Shown here piece by piece: positions 1-8,728 of a stretch of 40,532 nt of DNA. The stretch spans positions 1 through 40,532 of the forward strand of contig CAJUFN010000020.1 in the NCBI GenBank assembly GCA_910585545.1, in the 5' to 3' direction. Both the position numbers and the translations under genes were made by a program. Each line of letters opens with the position of its first letter. The stretch's first letter is position 1. The stretch comes from an uncultured Lachnospiraceae bacterium (GTDB lineage Bacteria; Bacillota; Clostridia; Lachnospirales; Lachnospiraceae). The notes under the pieces were generated by a model, which saw nothing but the letters and a program-made list of their open reading frames with translations, did not search any database and was not told where the DNA came from.

Positions 1-133
1 TTGGTACTTTGGGAGATTATATTCATTTTGGAATTACAGTTTGCGGAAACTCAAGAAGTAAAACAGACATCAAGGTTTGGGATTTGCCCGGAATTTGTTT
101 TCACCCCTCCACTTTATCAGCTTTTCCGGGATT

Positions 134-1300
134 TTATCCGTTATTCGAACTCATAAATTCCACAAACACATAATTACTGACATCAATCCCTTTTTCCATT
201 AAAAACATCCTGTCTTTTTCTACTTTTATCAGATTTTCTTTTTCCAGCTTTCTTATCACCTTTTCATAATCGTCAAAAATTGATTTTCCAAAGGTATCCT
301 CATATTCTTCCAGTGAGATTCCTTCCATCTTGCGTAGTCCTAAAAACAGAAATTCTTCTATACGTTCCTGCAAAGTCAGCACTTCCCTTGCTTCCTGATT
401 CGCTTCTATACATCCGTTTTCTGCATTTTTAATATAAGTTTCGATGTCTCTTATATTCGACCAACGTACTTCTTCCATAAGACTTGCCGCGCCGATACCG
501 AATCCCAAATATTCTTTTCGCTCCCAATAACCAAGATTGTGCCTGCAAGCATATCCTTCTCTCGCATAATTGGATATCTCATAACGTTCATATCCAAATT
601 CACTTAAGATTTCTTTTGTGCCTTTGTAAATTGCTCTTTCCGTCTCTTCCTCCGGAAGGTCTTTCTCCCCTTCTTTTCCTTCACCATATCGCTCATAAAA
701 AGGCGTACCCTCTTCTATGATAAGGCTGTATGCAGAAATATGTTCCGGCGAAAGTTCCGCCACTTTTTTCAATGTCTCTTCCCACGAGGAAAGCGTCTGT
801 CCCGGAATCGAAGAAATCAAATCCACATTAATATTATCAAAACCTACGCTTCTTGCCTCTTCATATGCTTCCTGAAAATCTTCCCATGTATGGATCCTTC
901 CAAGTAATTTTAATTCTTTTTCGTTTGCAGACTGCAGCCCAAAGCTGACCCGATTCACTCCGGCTTCTCTGTAACCTTGCAATGCGCCGGGCTTCAATGT
1001 TCCCGGATTCATTTCCATTGAAATCTCCGCATTTTTTGCTACTGTGAATGTCTCGTTAATTTTATTTAAAATCCTCACAATCTGCTCTGCTTCTAACAGA
1101 GAGGGCGTGCCCCCTCCGATGAAAATGGTCGATATCGTATAAAATTCACTTAATTTCTTATAATGATCAATTTCTTTGATCAATGCCCGCACATAAGATT
1201 CCCGCTCCTCTTTCTTCGCTGGTGCGGATAGAAAATCACAATATGCACATTTCTTCACACAAAACGGGATATGTATATATAATTCCAATTCCTTTTTCAT
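134..1300 (-). CDS. hemW: HemW, radical SAM heme chaperone (oxygen-independent coproporphyrinogen oxidase-like)
   Basis: The protein begins with a radical-SAM signature PFCVKKCAYCDF (C-x3-C-x2-C, within the first 20 residues), followed by GGGTPSLL and a C-terminal HemW domain with HNLGYW. Family members bind heme and a 4Fe-4S cluster and pass heme to target proteins; they were long misannotated as HemN. I prefer the ATG at 1300 over the one at 1321 because GGAG sits 8 bases upstream of it, whereas the upstream ATG has a weak site; this gives 388 residues, normal for the family. It is the last gene of the holA-lepA-DUF3810-hemW series, 31 bases after the DUF3810 stop, so probably co-transcribed with it. 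Identification is firm; exact substrate is from family knowledge. Confidence 0.93.
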   Translation of the reverse strand: MKKELELYIHIPFCVKKCAYCDFLSAPAKKEERESYVRALIKEIDHYKKLSEFYTISTIFIGGGTPSLLEAEQIVRILNKINETFTVAKNAEISMEMNPGTLKPGALQGYREAGVNRVSFGLQSANEKELKLLGRIHTWEDFQEAYEEARSVGFDNINVDLISSIPGQTLSSWEETLKKVAELSPEHISAYSLIIEEGTPFYERYGEGKEGEKDLPEEETERAIYKGTKEILSEFGYERYEISNYAREGYACRHNLGYWERKEYLGFGIGAASLMEEVRWSNIRDIETYIKNAENGCIEANQEAREVLTLQERIEEFLFLGLRKMEGISLEEYEDTFGKSIFDDYEKVIRKLEKENLIKVEKDRMFLMEKGIDVSNYVFVEFMSSNNG

Positions 1301-1331
1301 GCTCGCTTCTCCACTCTCCATTCGTCATTCT

Positions 1332-2429
1332 CTATCGATTCTTTCGCAAAAGATGCTGCACCAGAAGATCCGTCACCCGGTCATAGCTTTCTACACCTTC
1401 TGTCTGTCCGTTTGCTTTCAGATATGCATCATTGACTTTCTGTGCTGTCTTTGCAATCTTTCCTTTATATGCATCCCAGAATCGATTATTTTCATTCAAA
1501 TCCACGACTGCTTCCTCACAAAGTTTCACTTCCAGTTCACGATAAGCCTCCTTGTCATAGGCATACAACTCGTTACTGCAGTATAGCCACCCAAGCAGTG
1601 CGCCGCTATAACGAAATGCTTCCTCTTTAGAGCCTTCACAACCAAGATATGCAATAAAGTTCGCCTCTTCTTCTTGCATAAATCCTTTTAAATGTGACAA
1701 TTCATGACACATCGTAAATGGAATATTGTAGTCCGGCATGTCCGCATTATAATTTGCCTCTATCGTAAACGGTGAATAGACTCCGGTGAGATTCTGATAG
1801 GAAAGAATTTCTGATACCATAAGTCCTTTCGGAATGGGATAGAATCCTTCCAACTCTGAGTACTCCTCTCCTAGTGCCTGCATCGCCCTCACCGCATTTC
1901 TCCCCGAACCATTCAACACTGCTCCTCGTTTGCCTTTCCCAAGAATCATAATGCCATTGGCATCCCTTTCTACTGATTTGGCATAGCGATTGACATCTGC
2001 CAGCAGTCTCTTACTTGCCTCTTTTAACTCCTCTGCCGTATACTGCTTTTGCTGCATTTGATAAACATCTGCAAACGCGTCTCTCTGATAATTGATTCCA
2101 CACATCCAGGTATATAAAGTAAATAGAATTGCGATTCCAAACACGATATTTTCGCCCGCTTGTTTCAAATGGATTACTGCTGATTCTTTCTTTACAACAC
2201 TTTTATACAGCCGATACAACGCCCGCAAGATTACAAACAAAATCAATGCATAACACAGGCATTCCACTGCCGAATACGGAAACACTCCAAATATTCTTCC
2301 AATAATACCTGTCCACAACGGATAGATCCTGCGCGCATACCAATCTGCCAGCATCCCACACACGCGCACAACTCCAAGTATCAATATATCTAACACAATC
2401 AGCATTCCTGCCGCCTTTCTTTTTTTCAT
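1332..2429 (-). CDS. DUF3810-type membrane metallopeptidase
   Basis: This 365-residue protein has an N-terminal membrane region (hydrophobic stretches near residues 8-28, 40-70 and 95-112) followed by a soluble domain. That domain carries CHELSHLKGF with a downstream EEEANFIAYL, the H-E-x-x-H plus distal glutamate arrangement of a zinc peptidase and the hallmark of DUF3810 proteins. Its physiological substrate is unknown. A good ribosome site (AAGGAAC) precedes the ATG. It lies between lepA and hemW, downstream of the lepA terminator, so it may have its own promoter or depend on read-through. The family call is based on the motif and topology that I can see; function beyond a predicted membrane protease is inference. 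Confidence 0.82.
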   Translation of the reverse strand: MKKRKAAGMLIVLDILILGVVRVCGMLADWYARRIYPLWTGIIGRIFGVFPYSAVECLCYALILFVILRALYRLYKSVVKKESAVIHLKQAGENIVFGIAILFTLYTWMCGINYQRDAFADVYQMQQKQYTAEELKEASKRLLADVNRYAKSVERDANGIMILGKGKRGAVLNGSGRNAVRAMQALGEEYSELEGFYPIPKGLMVSEILSYQNLTGVYSPFTIEANYNADMPDYNIPFTMCHELSHLKGFMQEEEANFIAYLGCEGSKEEAFRYSGALLGWLYCSNELYAYDKEAYRELEVKLCEEAVVDLNENNRFWDAYKGKIAKTAQKVNDAYLKANGQTEGVESYDRVTDLLVQHLLRKNR

Positions 2430-2476
2430 ATCTTATGTTCCTTTCTTACCTTCCATATCCAAAAGGTACGTTAAGG

Positions 2477-2510
2477 AAAAGCCGGAGGGGTTACGTTCCT
2501 CCGGCCTTTT
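2477..2510 (-). terminator. Intrinsic terminator after lepA
   Basis: A perfect 8-base GC-rich stem (GCCGGAGG at 2481-2488 with CCTCCGGC at 2498-2505) encloses a 9-base loop. A T run follows on the minus strand (AAAA at 2477-2480 on the plus strand), 23 bases past the lepA stop. A shorter T run on the other side makes it potentially bidirectional. Confidence 0.85.
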
Positions 2511-2532
2511 ATTTCTGGTATATCTTTTCTCT

Positions 2533-4347
2533 TTATTTATCGTCAAGCTTCAATACACTCATAAACGCTTTCTGCGGAATCTCTACGTTTCCAACCTGGC
2601 GCATTCTCTTCTTTCCTTCTTTCTGCTTCTCAAGAAGTTTCTTCTTACGTGTAATATCGCCGCCGTAACATTTTGCAAGCACATCTTTACGCATCGCTTT
2701 TACAGTTTCTCTGGCAATGATCTTACTTCCAACAGCCGCCTGAATCGGTATCTCAAACAACTGTCTTGGAATCTCTTCTTTCAATTTCTCGCACATTTTT
2801 CTTCCGCGCTCGTAAGCGGATCCCGCAAATACGATAAAGGAAAGGGCATCTACTTCTTCTTTATTAATTAGAATATCCAATTTCACAAGTTCGGATTGTT
2901 CATATCCCTTCATCTCATAATCAAAAGATGCATAACCTCTGGAACGAGATTTTAACGCGTCAAAGAAATCATAAATAATCTCATTTAATGGCAGATCATA
3001 ACTAAGAACCGCTCTCGTTTCTTCAATATATTCCATTCCCTTATAGATACCACGGCGTTCCTGACAAAGATCCATGATTGCTCCGATAAATTCAGAAGTT
3101 ACCATAATCTCTGCTTTCACCATTGGCTCTTCCATATAATCAATCTCTGTCGGATCCGGCAAATTCGATGGGTTCGTAAGGTCGATGACCTCTCCGTTCA
3201 TCTTGTGTACCTTGTAGATAACACTTGGCGCCGTTGTTACCAAATCGAGATTATATTCTCTCTCTAATCGTTCCTGAATGATTTCCAGATGCAATAGTCC
3301 TAAGAATCCACAACGGAAGCCAAATCCCAACGCAATGGAAGTCTCCGGCTCGAATTGCAAAGCAGCATCATTTAACTGCAGTTTTTCCAACGCATCTCTT
3401 AAATCCGGATATTTTGCGCCATCTGCCGGATACATTCCGCAATATACCATCGGATTTACTTTTTTATAACCCGGAAGCGGCTTCTCACACGGGCGCTTCG
3501 CATCGGTAATCGTATCACCCACACGGGTATCTTTCACATTTTTGAGACTGGCAGTCACATAGCCTACCATGCCGGCGCTTAATTCTTCGCACGGAATAAA
3601 CTGTCCCGCGCCAAAATAGCCGACTTCTACGACCTCTGCTTTCGCGCCGGTTGCCATCATCTGAATTGTAGTTCCTCTTTTCACGGAACCTTCCTTGATA
3701 CGGCAAAATACGATAACTCCTTTATAAGAGTCATAAACGGAATCAAAAATAAGCGCCTGAAGAGGTGCGTCCGGATCACCATGCGGAGCAGGAATCTTTG
3801 TCACCACCTGTTCCAGTACCTCTCCTATGTTAAGTCCTGATTTTGCCGAAATACGCGGGGCATCCTGTGCCTCGATTCCAATCACGTCTTCGATTTCCTC
3901 AATTACTCGTTCCGGGTCTGCGCTTGGAAGGTCGATCTTGTTAATCACCGGGAATACATCCAAGTCATGGTCCAATGCAAGATAAACATTCGCCAGCGTC
4001 TGTGCTTCCACCCCCTGTGCCGCATCCACGACAAGAATCGCTCCATCGCAGGCTGCAAGGCTTCTCGATACCTCATAATTAAAATCCACATGTCCCGGTG
4101 TATCAATCAAATTAAAAATATATTCCTCACCGTCTTTTGCTTTATATACAATACGCACTGTCTGCGCCTTAATCGTAATTCCACGTTCTCTTTCCAGATC
4201 CATATTATCAAGTACCTGAGACTGCATCTCACGGCTTGTAAGAAGCCCTGTCATCTCAATGATACGGTCTGCCAACGTTGATTTTCCGTGGTCAATATGC
4301 GCAATAATACAAAAATTACGAATTTTGCTCTGATCTATTCGTGCCAC
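2533..4347 (-). CDS. lepA: LepA, translation elongation factor 4 (back-translocase GTPase)
   Basis: This is a full-length 604-residue LepA. The GTPase domain shows G1 AHIDHGKST (residues 16-24), G3 DTPGHVDF, G4 NKID and G5 SAKSG, followed by the EF-G-like domains and the LepA-specific C-terminal domain ending in a lysine-rich tail. The protein binds ribosomes and is proposed to back-translocate or to help 30S assembly. The start codon is GTG at 4347, supported by GGAGG seven bases upstream and by the conserved start of the protein (ARIDQSKIRNFCIIAH). It follows holA by 73 bases on the same strand. In many Clostridia rpsT, gpr or spoIIP genes lie between these two; none do here. Confidence 0.97.
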   Translation of the reverse strand: MARIDQSKIRNFCIIAHIDHGKSTLADRIIEMTGLLTSREMQSQVLDNMDLERERGITIKAQTVRIVYKAKDGEEYIFNLIDTPGHVDFNYEVSRSLAACDGAILVVDAAQGVEAQTLANVYLALDHDLDVFPVINKIDLPSADPERVIEEIEDVIGIEAQDAPRISAKSGLNIGEVLEQVVTKIPAPHGDPDAPLQALIFDSVYDSYKGVIVFCRIKEGSVKRGTTIQMMATGAKAEVVEVGYFGAGQFIPCEELSAGMVGYVTASLKNVKDTRVGDTITDAKRPCEKPLPGYKKVNPMVYCGMYPADGAKYPDLRDALEKLQLNDAALQFEPETSIALGFGFRCGFLGLLHLEIIQERLEREYNLDLVTTAPSVIYKVHKMNGEVIDLTNPSNLPDPTEIDYMEEPMVKAEIMVTSEFIGAIMDLCQERRGIYKGMEYIEETRAVLSYDLPLNEIIYDFFDALKSRSRGYASFDYEMKGYEQSELVKLDILINKEEVDALSFIVFAGSAYERGRKMCEKLKEEIPRQLFEIPIQAAVGSKIIARETVKAMRKDVLAKCYGGDITRKKKLLEKQKEGKKRMRQVGNVEIPQKAFMSVLKLDDK

Positions 4348-4420
4348 GCTCGTTCCTCCAACTTTTCTTTTTATCCAAAATAAGATTATAACGTATTTTC
4401 TATTAAAATTCTATTCTTTT

Positions 4421-5404
4421 TTATGCTTTTCTCGAAAACTCTACAATAAACAACTCTACGCTAAGCCGATCTCCTAAACGTCCTGTTTTTACAGACTCTT
4501 CCAAATCTGCTCCCGCCTCAATAATTTTTCTTAATTCTTTTTTCGTAAATGCTTTCGCCTGCGCCTGATATTTTCCGACTGCAAATGGCGGTACCCCTGC
4601 TGCAGATGCAATTTCTTTCGGCGGCATCCCTTTCCCTGCCATCTCTTTGACCTGTTCTAACAGGCGAAACTGCCTGATCATCAAAAACAAAATACGCATC
4701 GGAGGCTCTTTCAACGTCAGCAAATCATAATAATACTGCAATGCTTTTTTCTGCTGTTTTTCCGCAACTGCATTCACCAGATCAAATATCTGGTTTTTAA
4801 TATGATTTGTACATACTGCCTCCACATCCTCCGGCTCAATAGATGCCTTGTCTGTCGTATAGCAAAACAGCTTTTCCAGCTCATTTTGCAGATTTTCCAT
4901 ATCCATCCCGACTTTATCTAAAATCTGTCTTACCGTAGAAGCCGCAATCTGCTTTCCCTCACGCTTGACATTGCCAAGAATCCATTTCGTCAGCGTCTGC
5001 GCATCCTGCCTTGCAAGTTCCACAACGCACCCCTTATCACGCACCGTCTTATACACTTTTCCGCGCTTATCAATCTCATCTTCGATAAAGACAAAATACG
5101 TCGTCTCCGGCACATTTTTCAAATAATCTGCAAGCTCCGGACATGCATTCTTGAAAAATCCGGTATTTTGCAACATGATTACTCGGCGCTCGGCGAAAAA
5201 AGGCATCGTCTCTGCCAAATCTATGACTTCTTTTACATTCGTATCTTTTCCTTCAAAATACGTGTAATTCATAGAATCACCCTCTGCTGCCATCGCATCT
5301 TTTAATCGATTCTTATATTGCTTTTTCAAATAAGCCTCTTCCCCATACAAAAGATAGATTTGCTTAAAAGCATGGTTTTTCAAATCTTCATTCAACCGTT
5401 TCAT
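4421..5404 (-). CDS. holA: DNA polymerase III delta subunit
   Basis: The 327-residue length, the N-terminal YLLYGEEAYLKKQY (degenerate Walker-like region of delta), the central FVFIEDEIDKRGKVYK segment and the helical C-terminal clamp-loader collar domain identify HolA. It opens the beta clamp as part of the clamp loader. GGAG lies about 10 bases before the ATG. It heads the minus-strand series holA-lepA-DUF3810-hemW. In relatives comEC normally sits directly upstream; here the comEC remnant is 5.8 kb away, the intervening DNA being AT-rich and accessory in character. Confidence 0.93.
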   Translation of the reverse strand: MKRLNEDLKNHAFKQIYLLYGEEAYLKKQYKNRLKDAMAAEGDSMNYTYFEGKDTNVKEVIDLAETMPFFAERRVIMLQNTGFFKNACPELADYLKNVPETTYFVFIEDEIDKRGKVYKTVRDKGCVVELARQDAQTLTKWILGNVKREGKQIAASTVRQILDKVGMDMENLQNELEKLFCYTTDKASIEPEDVEAVCTNHIKNQIFDLVNAVAEKQQKKALQYYYDLLTLKEPPMRILFLMIRQFRLLEQVKEMAGKGMPPKEIASAAGVPPFAVGKYQAQAKAFTKKELRKIIEAGADLEESVKTGRLGDRLSVELFIVEFSRKA

Positions 5405-5523
5405 GGAATTTATCTCCTACTGCTAATCTTGTTTCCATTTTTATTTGTAAAAATATATTATCTTTCTCTCAATGTTTCAGCTTTAAGACTTATATCATAG
5501 CATAAAATCTTAAGAATTGTCCA

Positions 5524-5658
5524 TCAATCACTCTGTCCTCCATCGAGTATCCTAACCCCAAAGGTGTATTGTCCAAAACTTTCATCTGGTAATGCCTCAT
5601 CAAAAATGAGTATTCCTTTTGCGCCGCCGATTGACGATAAAATAGAGATTAAAATGCT
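5524..5658 (-). pseudogene. Decayed 3' end of an unidentified gene
   Basis: On the minus strand an open frame of about 44 codons, bounded upstream by a stop and lacking a start codon, reads as ordinary protein (segments GGAKGILIFDEALPD and FGQYTFGVRI) and ends in TGA at 5524-5526. It looks like the C-terminus of a gene whose 5' part has been lost. I do not recognise the family. Its codon use is less AT-rich than the sequence around it, which fits a leftover from before the AT-rich insertion. Confidence 0.35.
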
Positions 5659-5789
5659 GAAGAGTTATGCAATAATATTAGCAATACAAAAACATTTTAT
5701 TTGTAATAGCATGAATATTTACAAAAAATGTTATTAGTTGTGTTAGAATTCCATTTAAGCATATTACAATGACAATTATACAAAAGATA

Positions 5790-5818
5790 TTGACAATATC
5801 AGAAAAACGAAATAAAGT
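5790..5818 (+). promoter_or_regulatory. Sigma-A type promoter
   Basis: TTGACA at 5790-5795 and TAAAGT at 5813-5818 are separated by exactly 17 bases in AT-rich non-coding DNA, pointing toward the small membrane protein gene at 6054. The stretch 5660-6053 otherwise shows no convincing gene; a 21-codon ORF near 5857 has its Shine-Dalgarno sequence too close to the start to be convincing. Confidence 0.5.
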
Positions 5819-6053
5819 AAATCAAAATTAAAGCTTTAATTTAAAATATCAAGGAGATGATGTTAACAAATAAAAATATACTATCACAAGAAATTAAAAG
5901 GATAAAAATAAAGAAAAAGTAGTATTTTTAGGATTTTACATAAGATTGGACGCTGTAAGTAGACTAGAATCAATATATATCACTTGAAAACTACTTAACC
6001 AAATTTATGGAAACAAGGGTTTTATTAAATATTCAAAAAAGGAAGAACATAAT

Positions 6054-6416
6054 ATGTTAAAAGTAAACAAAAAAAAGAAGAAAAAATATGACAAGGTTTT
6101 GATATGTTGTAAAGTTATGTTTGGATTCTTCATCCCAATTGTTACCACTATTATTACCCTTTTTGTCGCTTTTAGAAAAAATGATATGGTAAACGAATAC
6201 TTAATTTTAAAAGTGTTACCTACATTATTAGGAATATGGTTTTTACTATTCATAATTAAGATTATTTTATACATTATTAGATATTTTAAAAAAAATAGTA
6301 ATGAAAACATTGTTTTATTAATTTGGGAAAGCTGTTCAATCGGATTATTTTTGATTTGTTGTTTTCTTGAATTGTTTTCAATCAGCATTTTATGTGGCGG
6401 TTTTCATGCTTCATAG
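6054..6416 (+). CDS. Small membrane protein, unknown function
   Basis: This 120-residue protein has a lysine-rich N-terminus (KKKKKKYDK) and three predicted membrane helices at about residues 16-41, 50-76 and 86-112, so the N-terminus is probably cytoplasmic. A ribosome site (AAGGAAG) lies about 10 bases upstream of the ATG. It is very AT-rich, unlike the flanking core genes, which suggests horizontal acquisition. The next gene on the same strand encodes a secreted protein, so the two may work together, for example as a secreted factor and its membrane partner; that is inference. I do not recognise the family. Confidence 0.6.
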   Translation: MLKVNKKKKKKYDKVLICCKVMFGFFIPIVTTIITLFVAFRKNDMVNEYLILKVLPTLLGIWFLLFIIKIILYIIRYFKKNSNENIVLLIWESCSIGLFLICCFLELFSISILCGGFHAS

Positions 6417-6542
6417 AAGTAAATAACATCCGAACTTACCAAAGCAGACTACAAATATAAAGATATACTCATTTGGTAGATCAAGAAGTTCACTTACTTC
6501 TCCGTAATTTGTAATATATCAAGTTTTCTATAAAAAAATCAA

Positions 6543-6579
6543 ACTCAGGCAAATCATTTTCATACTTTTTTGCCTGAGT
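6543..6579 (+). repeat. 11-base perfect inverted repeat just upstream of the secreted-protein gene
   Basis: ACTCAGGCAAA (6543-6553) pairs perfectly with TTTGCCTGAGT (6569-6579) across a 15-base loop. It ends 24 bases before the ATG at 6604. There is no T run after it on the plus strand, but a T-rich stretch follows on the minus strand. It could be a regulatory leader hairpin, a terminator for the preceding gene, or a minus-strand terminator. Confidence 0.55.
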
Positions 6580-6603
6580 GAAATGAAAGGAATGAATATA
6601 AAA

Positions 6604-7451
6604 ATGAAAAAATATTTATCAAAAAAACACTTTGGGGACTGGTAGTATTGACTTGGAGTCTAGTGTTACTTTTCCCTGAGACAACAAAAGCACAGACGGA
6701 TTTTAAGATTTATTCAGAGACACAGCTGAAAATTAACGAGGCTATTGCACAGGATAAAATTGATAAAGATTATTTGAACGAAATTATCAGTCTTTTCAAC
6801 GAAAATGTACATACCAATTCAGATGATTTGAATGAAATGGTTTTAGAAGCCTTAGAACATGCGAAAATAATACACGAAATGACAAATGAAGAATTAAGTG
6901 AAATAAAGGATTCTATGAAGTTAAAAGAATTAAGTGATTTAGATAATTCAAAAGCAAGATCTGCAATAACTTCAGCGAAGATGCTATATATCACAGGAAC
7001 AGAATTAGTTAAAAGTAAGGGATGTCCACAAACAGCTGCATATATGCGTTATGCAATGAAAAGTAATCCAGAAACATATTATAGCAAAAATGATGATTGG
7101 GCAAAAAAATGTGCTTTAAATAGTGAATTATTTAAAATACTAGAACCACGATTTGAAACAGAGATTATGGCAGCAGGAAAGACGTATGGGACATTGTCAG
7201 GGACATTTGCTTATACAACAGAAAATTCTTCACTAGATCAATATACAGCTTTACATAAAGTTAATTATTCAGTAACATTTGCCAAACAATATATAGGATA
7301 TTCGGCAGTTTATAATATTACAGATGTATATGATTTTGATTGGGGAAAATATGATAATTTTGCAATAGGATTCGGTAACAACTATTGTTATGCAATGCAA
7401 TCGTTAGGATTGATTAGTCCTTTTAAAATAAGCATAGTTTGTAATATATAA
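6604..7451 (+). CDS. Secreted protein of unknown family, reading frame interrupted by a -1 shift at an A7 run
   Basis: The main open frame begins at a TTG (6648) inside what is plainly a signal peptide. The ATG at 6604 starts MKKYLSKK in another frame and hits TAG at 6643. A -1 shift on the seven-A run 6621-6627 (frame A-AAA-AAA, a classic slippery heptamer) joins them into a 282-residue precursor with a Lys-rich N-terminus, a hydrophobic core (LWGLVVLTWSLVLLF) and a likely cleavage after TKAQ. The mature part is helical and charged at first, then has a C-terminal domain rich in Tyr, Asp and Gly. I do not recognise the family. The shift may be programmed, a recent mutation, or a homopolymer sequencing error. 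A terminator follows at 7567. Confidence 0.6.
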
Positions 7452-7566
7452 TGCAACGCTTATATCAAGGCTGAAAAACTAATTATGAGTTTATCACGAA
7501 ATCTTCTATGCGAACAATTATTAAAAATATCAAACTGATAAAATCAAAAACATCATAATATAGCAC

Positions 7567-7608
7567 AACGGCTACACATCCCGTGTTTACGGGAGTAGCC
7601 GTTTTTTA
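7567..7608 (+). terminator. Strong intrinsic terminator
   Basis: A 9-base stem AACGGCTAC (7567-7575) with GTAGCCGTT (7595-7603), an inner CCCGT/ACGGG extension, and a run of six T form an excellent plus-strand terminator, 115 bases after the stop of the secreted-protein gene. Confidence 0.88.
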
Positions 7609-7752
7609 CTTTCCAACTGTCAAAAACAAGATCATAATCCTTCTTCAATTCTTAATTAATATTTTTATTTCCACGTTATTTTTATCTATAAAAACATAAC
7701 ATCCGTTTTTCGGATATTTTACCACGCACATGCAAGGTATTTTATGTATTTG

Positions 7753-8205
7753 TCAAACTTTTTTATCGTTTTCATCGTCAGTTATCACAATCTCTTTTAA
7801 CGCTTCATTCATATTAAGAATTACCAAATAATCTACCACAACGTTATCCAAAGGCTCGCAAAATATGGATGTATAAATTTCAAATCCACGCTCACTCATT
7901 AATGACTGATTTTTATTCAAAATATACTTCTCTTTATCATGTTTAAATATTAAATATCCCGGGGTTCTTATCTGTTCCGTATTTCCTATCACATATCCTA
8001 CCAAAATAGAATTTTCTGTTTTTTGCATATCAATAATATTAACAAACTGATCATCTAAATTCTTCTTTTTTAATATCTTTTTGCATAGCATTTCTGTAAT
8101 CTCTTCTTCACGATAGGTTTTAGGAGTCTTTATAATCTCCCCTAAAAATACAAGTGCTACCAAAACAAATATCATTATCATTTTTTCTTCATATTGACTC
8201 TCCAT
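7753..8205 (-). CDS. Membrane-anchored protein, unknown function
   Basis: This 150-residue protein has a single hydrophobic segment at about residues 9-23 (MIMIFVLVALVFLGE) followed by a soluble alpha/beta domain rich in beta-type segments (ILVGYVIGNTEQI, YLIFKHDKEKYILNK). That layout suits an anchored lipoprotein-like or extracytoplasmic domain, but no lipobox cysteine is visible. A strong ribosome site (AAGGTGGAGGA) precedes the ATG. It converges on the plus-strand secreted-protein gene and is followed by no obvious partner. I do not recognise the family and assign no function. Confidence 0.6.
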   Translation of the reverse strand: MESQYEEKMIMIFVLVALVFLGEIIKTPKTYREEEITEMLCKKILKKKNLDDQFVNIIDMQKTENSILVGYVIGNTEQIRTPGYLIFKHDKEKYILNKNQSLMSERGFEIYTSIFCEPLDNVVVDYLVILNMNEALKEIVITDDENDKKV

Positions 8206-8435
8206 TCCTCCACCTTTCAGTTAACGCCACAAATAATAATGGAAATCCAATCCTTAATAAGCAATTCTAGAATACTCCGAATATGTCTTATATTTCTCCT
8301 GTGCTGAATTCTCATCAATGGTGGATTACCATTCTTGCTCCTGCAGCGGTCGTATACGACAACTTCATTGTACGCCGTAGTGCGCATCCCGCGAAGCGTT
8401 TTATGATATAGGAAAGTACCAACTTCTTATATCAC

Positions 8436-8472
8436 AAAAAAAGCAGCAAATCTTTTTAAGACTTACTGCTTG
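8436..8472 (-). terminator. Intrinsic terminator of the ABC-transporter operon
   Basis: On the minus strand AGCAGTAAGTCTT and AAGATTTGCTGCT pair over 13 positions (two G-U pairs) around a 3-base loop, followed by seven T. It closes the MerR-ABC transcription unit after the decayed DUF6506 gene end. The adjacent stretch 8206-8435 shows nothing I can identify. Confidence 0.85.
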
Positions 8473-8481
8473 ATTTTACTG

Positions 8482-8700
8482 TTATTGAAATAATTCATCA
8501 CCACTTTTGAAGTCAAAGCCTGGGGGATAGTCAAATTTTACTGCGCCGACACTTGCCATACCTTTTGCCGCTTTACAAATACGTGCTATACCCTCATTTC
8601 CGAAACCAGCACAGAATTCTATGGCCTTTACACCTTGTTCTACGAGTTCTTGTGCAACGGTTTCAGTTTCAGAATAATTTTTTACTCCAATAACTGTCCA
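8482..8700 (-). pseudogene. C-terminal fragment of a DUF6506-like protein
   Basis: An open minus-strand frame of about 72 codons with no start codon (TAA directly upstream) reads IEFCAGFGNEGIARICKAAK and then DYPPGFDFKSGDELFQ before its stop at 8482. This resembles the conserved end of small DUF6506 proteins of Clostridia. The N-terminal third is missing, so it is a truncated relic. It lies 28 bases after the ABC permease gene on the same strand and before the operon terminator, so it may still be transcribed. The family assignment is from memory of the motif and is moderate. Confidence 0.5.
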
Positions 8701-8728
8701 TTACTGTTTACTGGCTCATCTGACTTTA

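Noticed and set aside
3..172. A plus-strand open frame at the left edge reading protein-like residues and overlapping the end of hemW
   Set aside because: No start, no recognisable domain, and it overlaps hemW antisense for about 39 bases; it may be a fragment of a flanking gene but I cannot support it.
5857..5922. 21-codon ORF after AAGGAG
   Set aside because: The ribosome site abuts the ATG, the product is lysine-rich low complexity in AT-rich DNA, and no homologue comes to mind.
8281..8435. A possible gene remnant with a moderately higher GC content upstream of the ABC-operon terminator
   Set aside because: Short open frames on the minus strand give no recognisable motif and contain stops in every frame.
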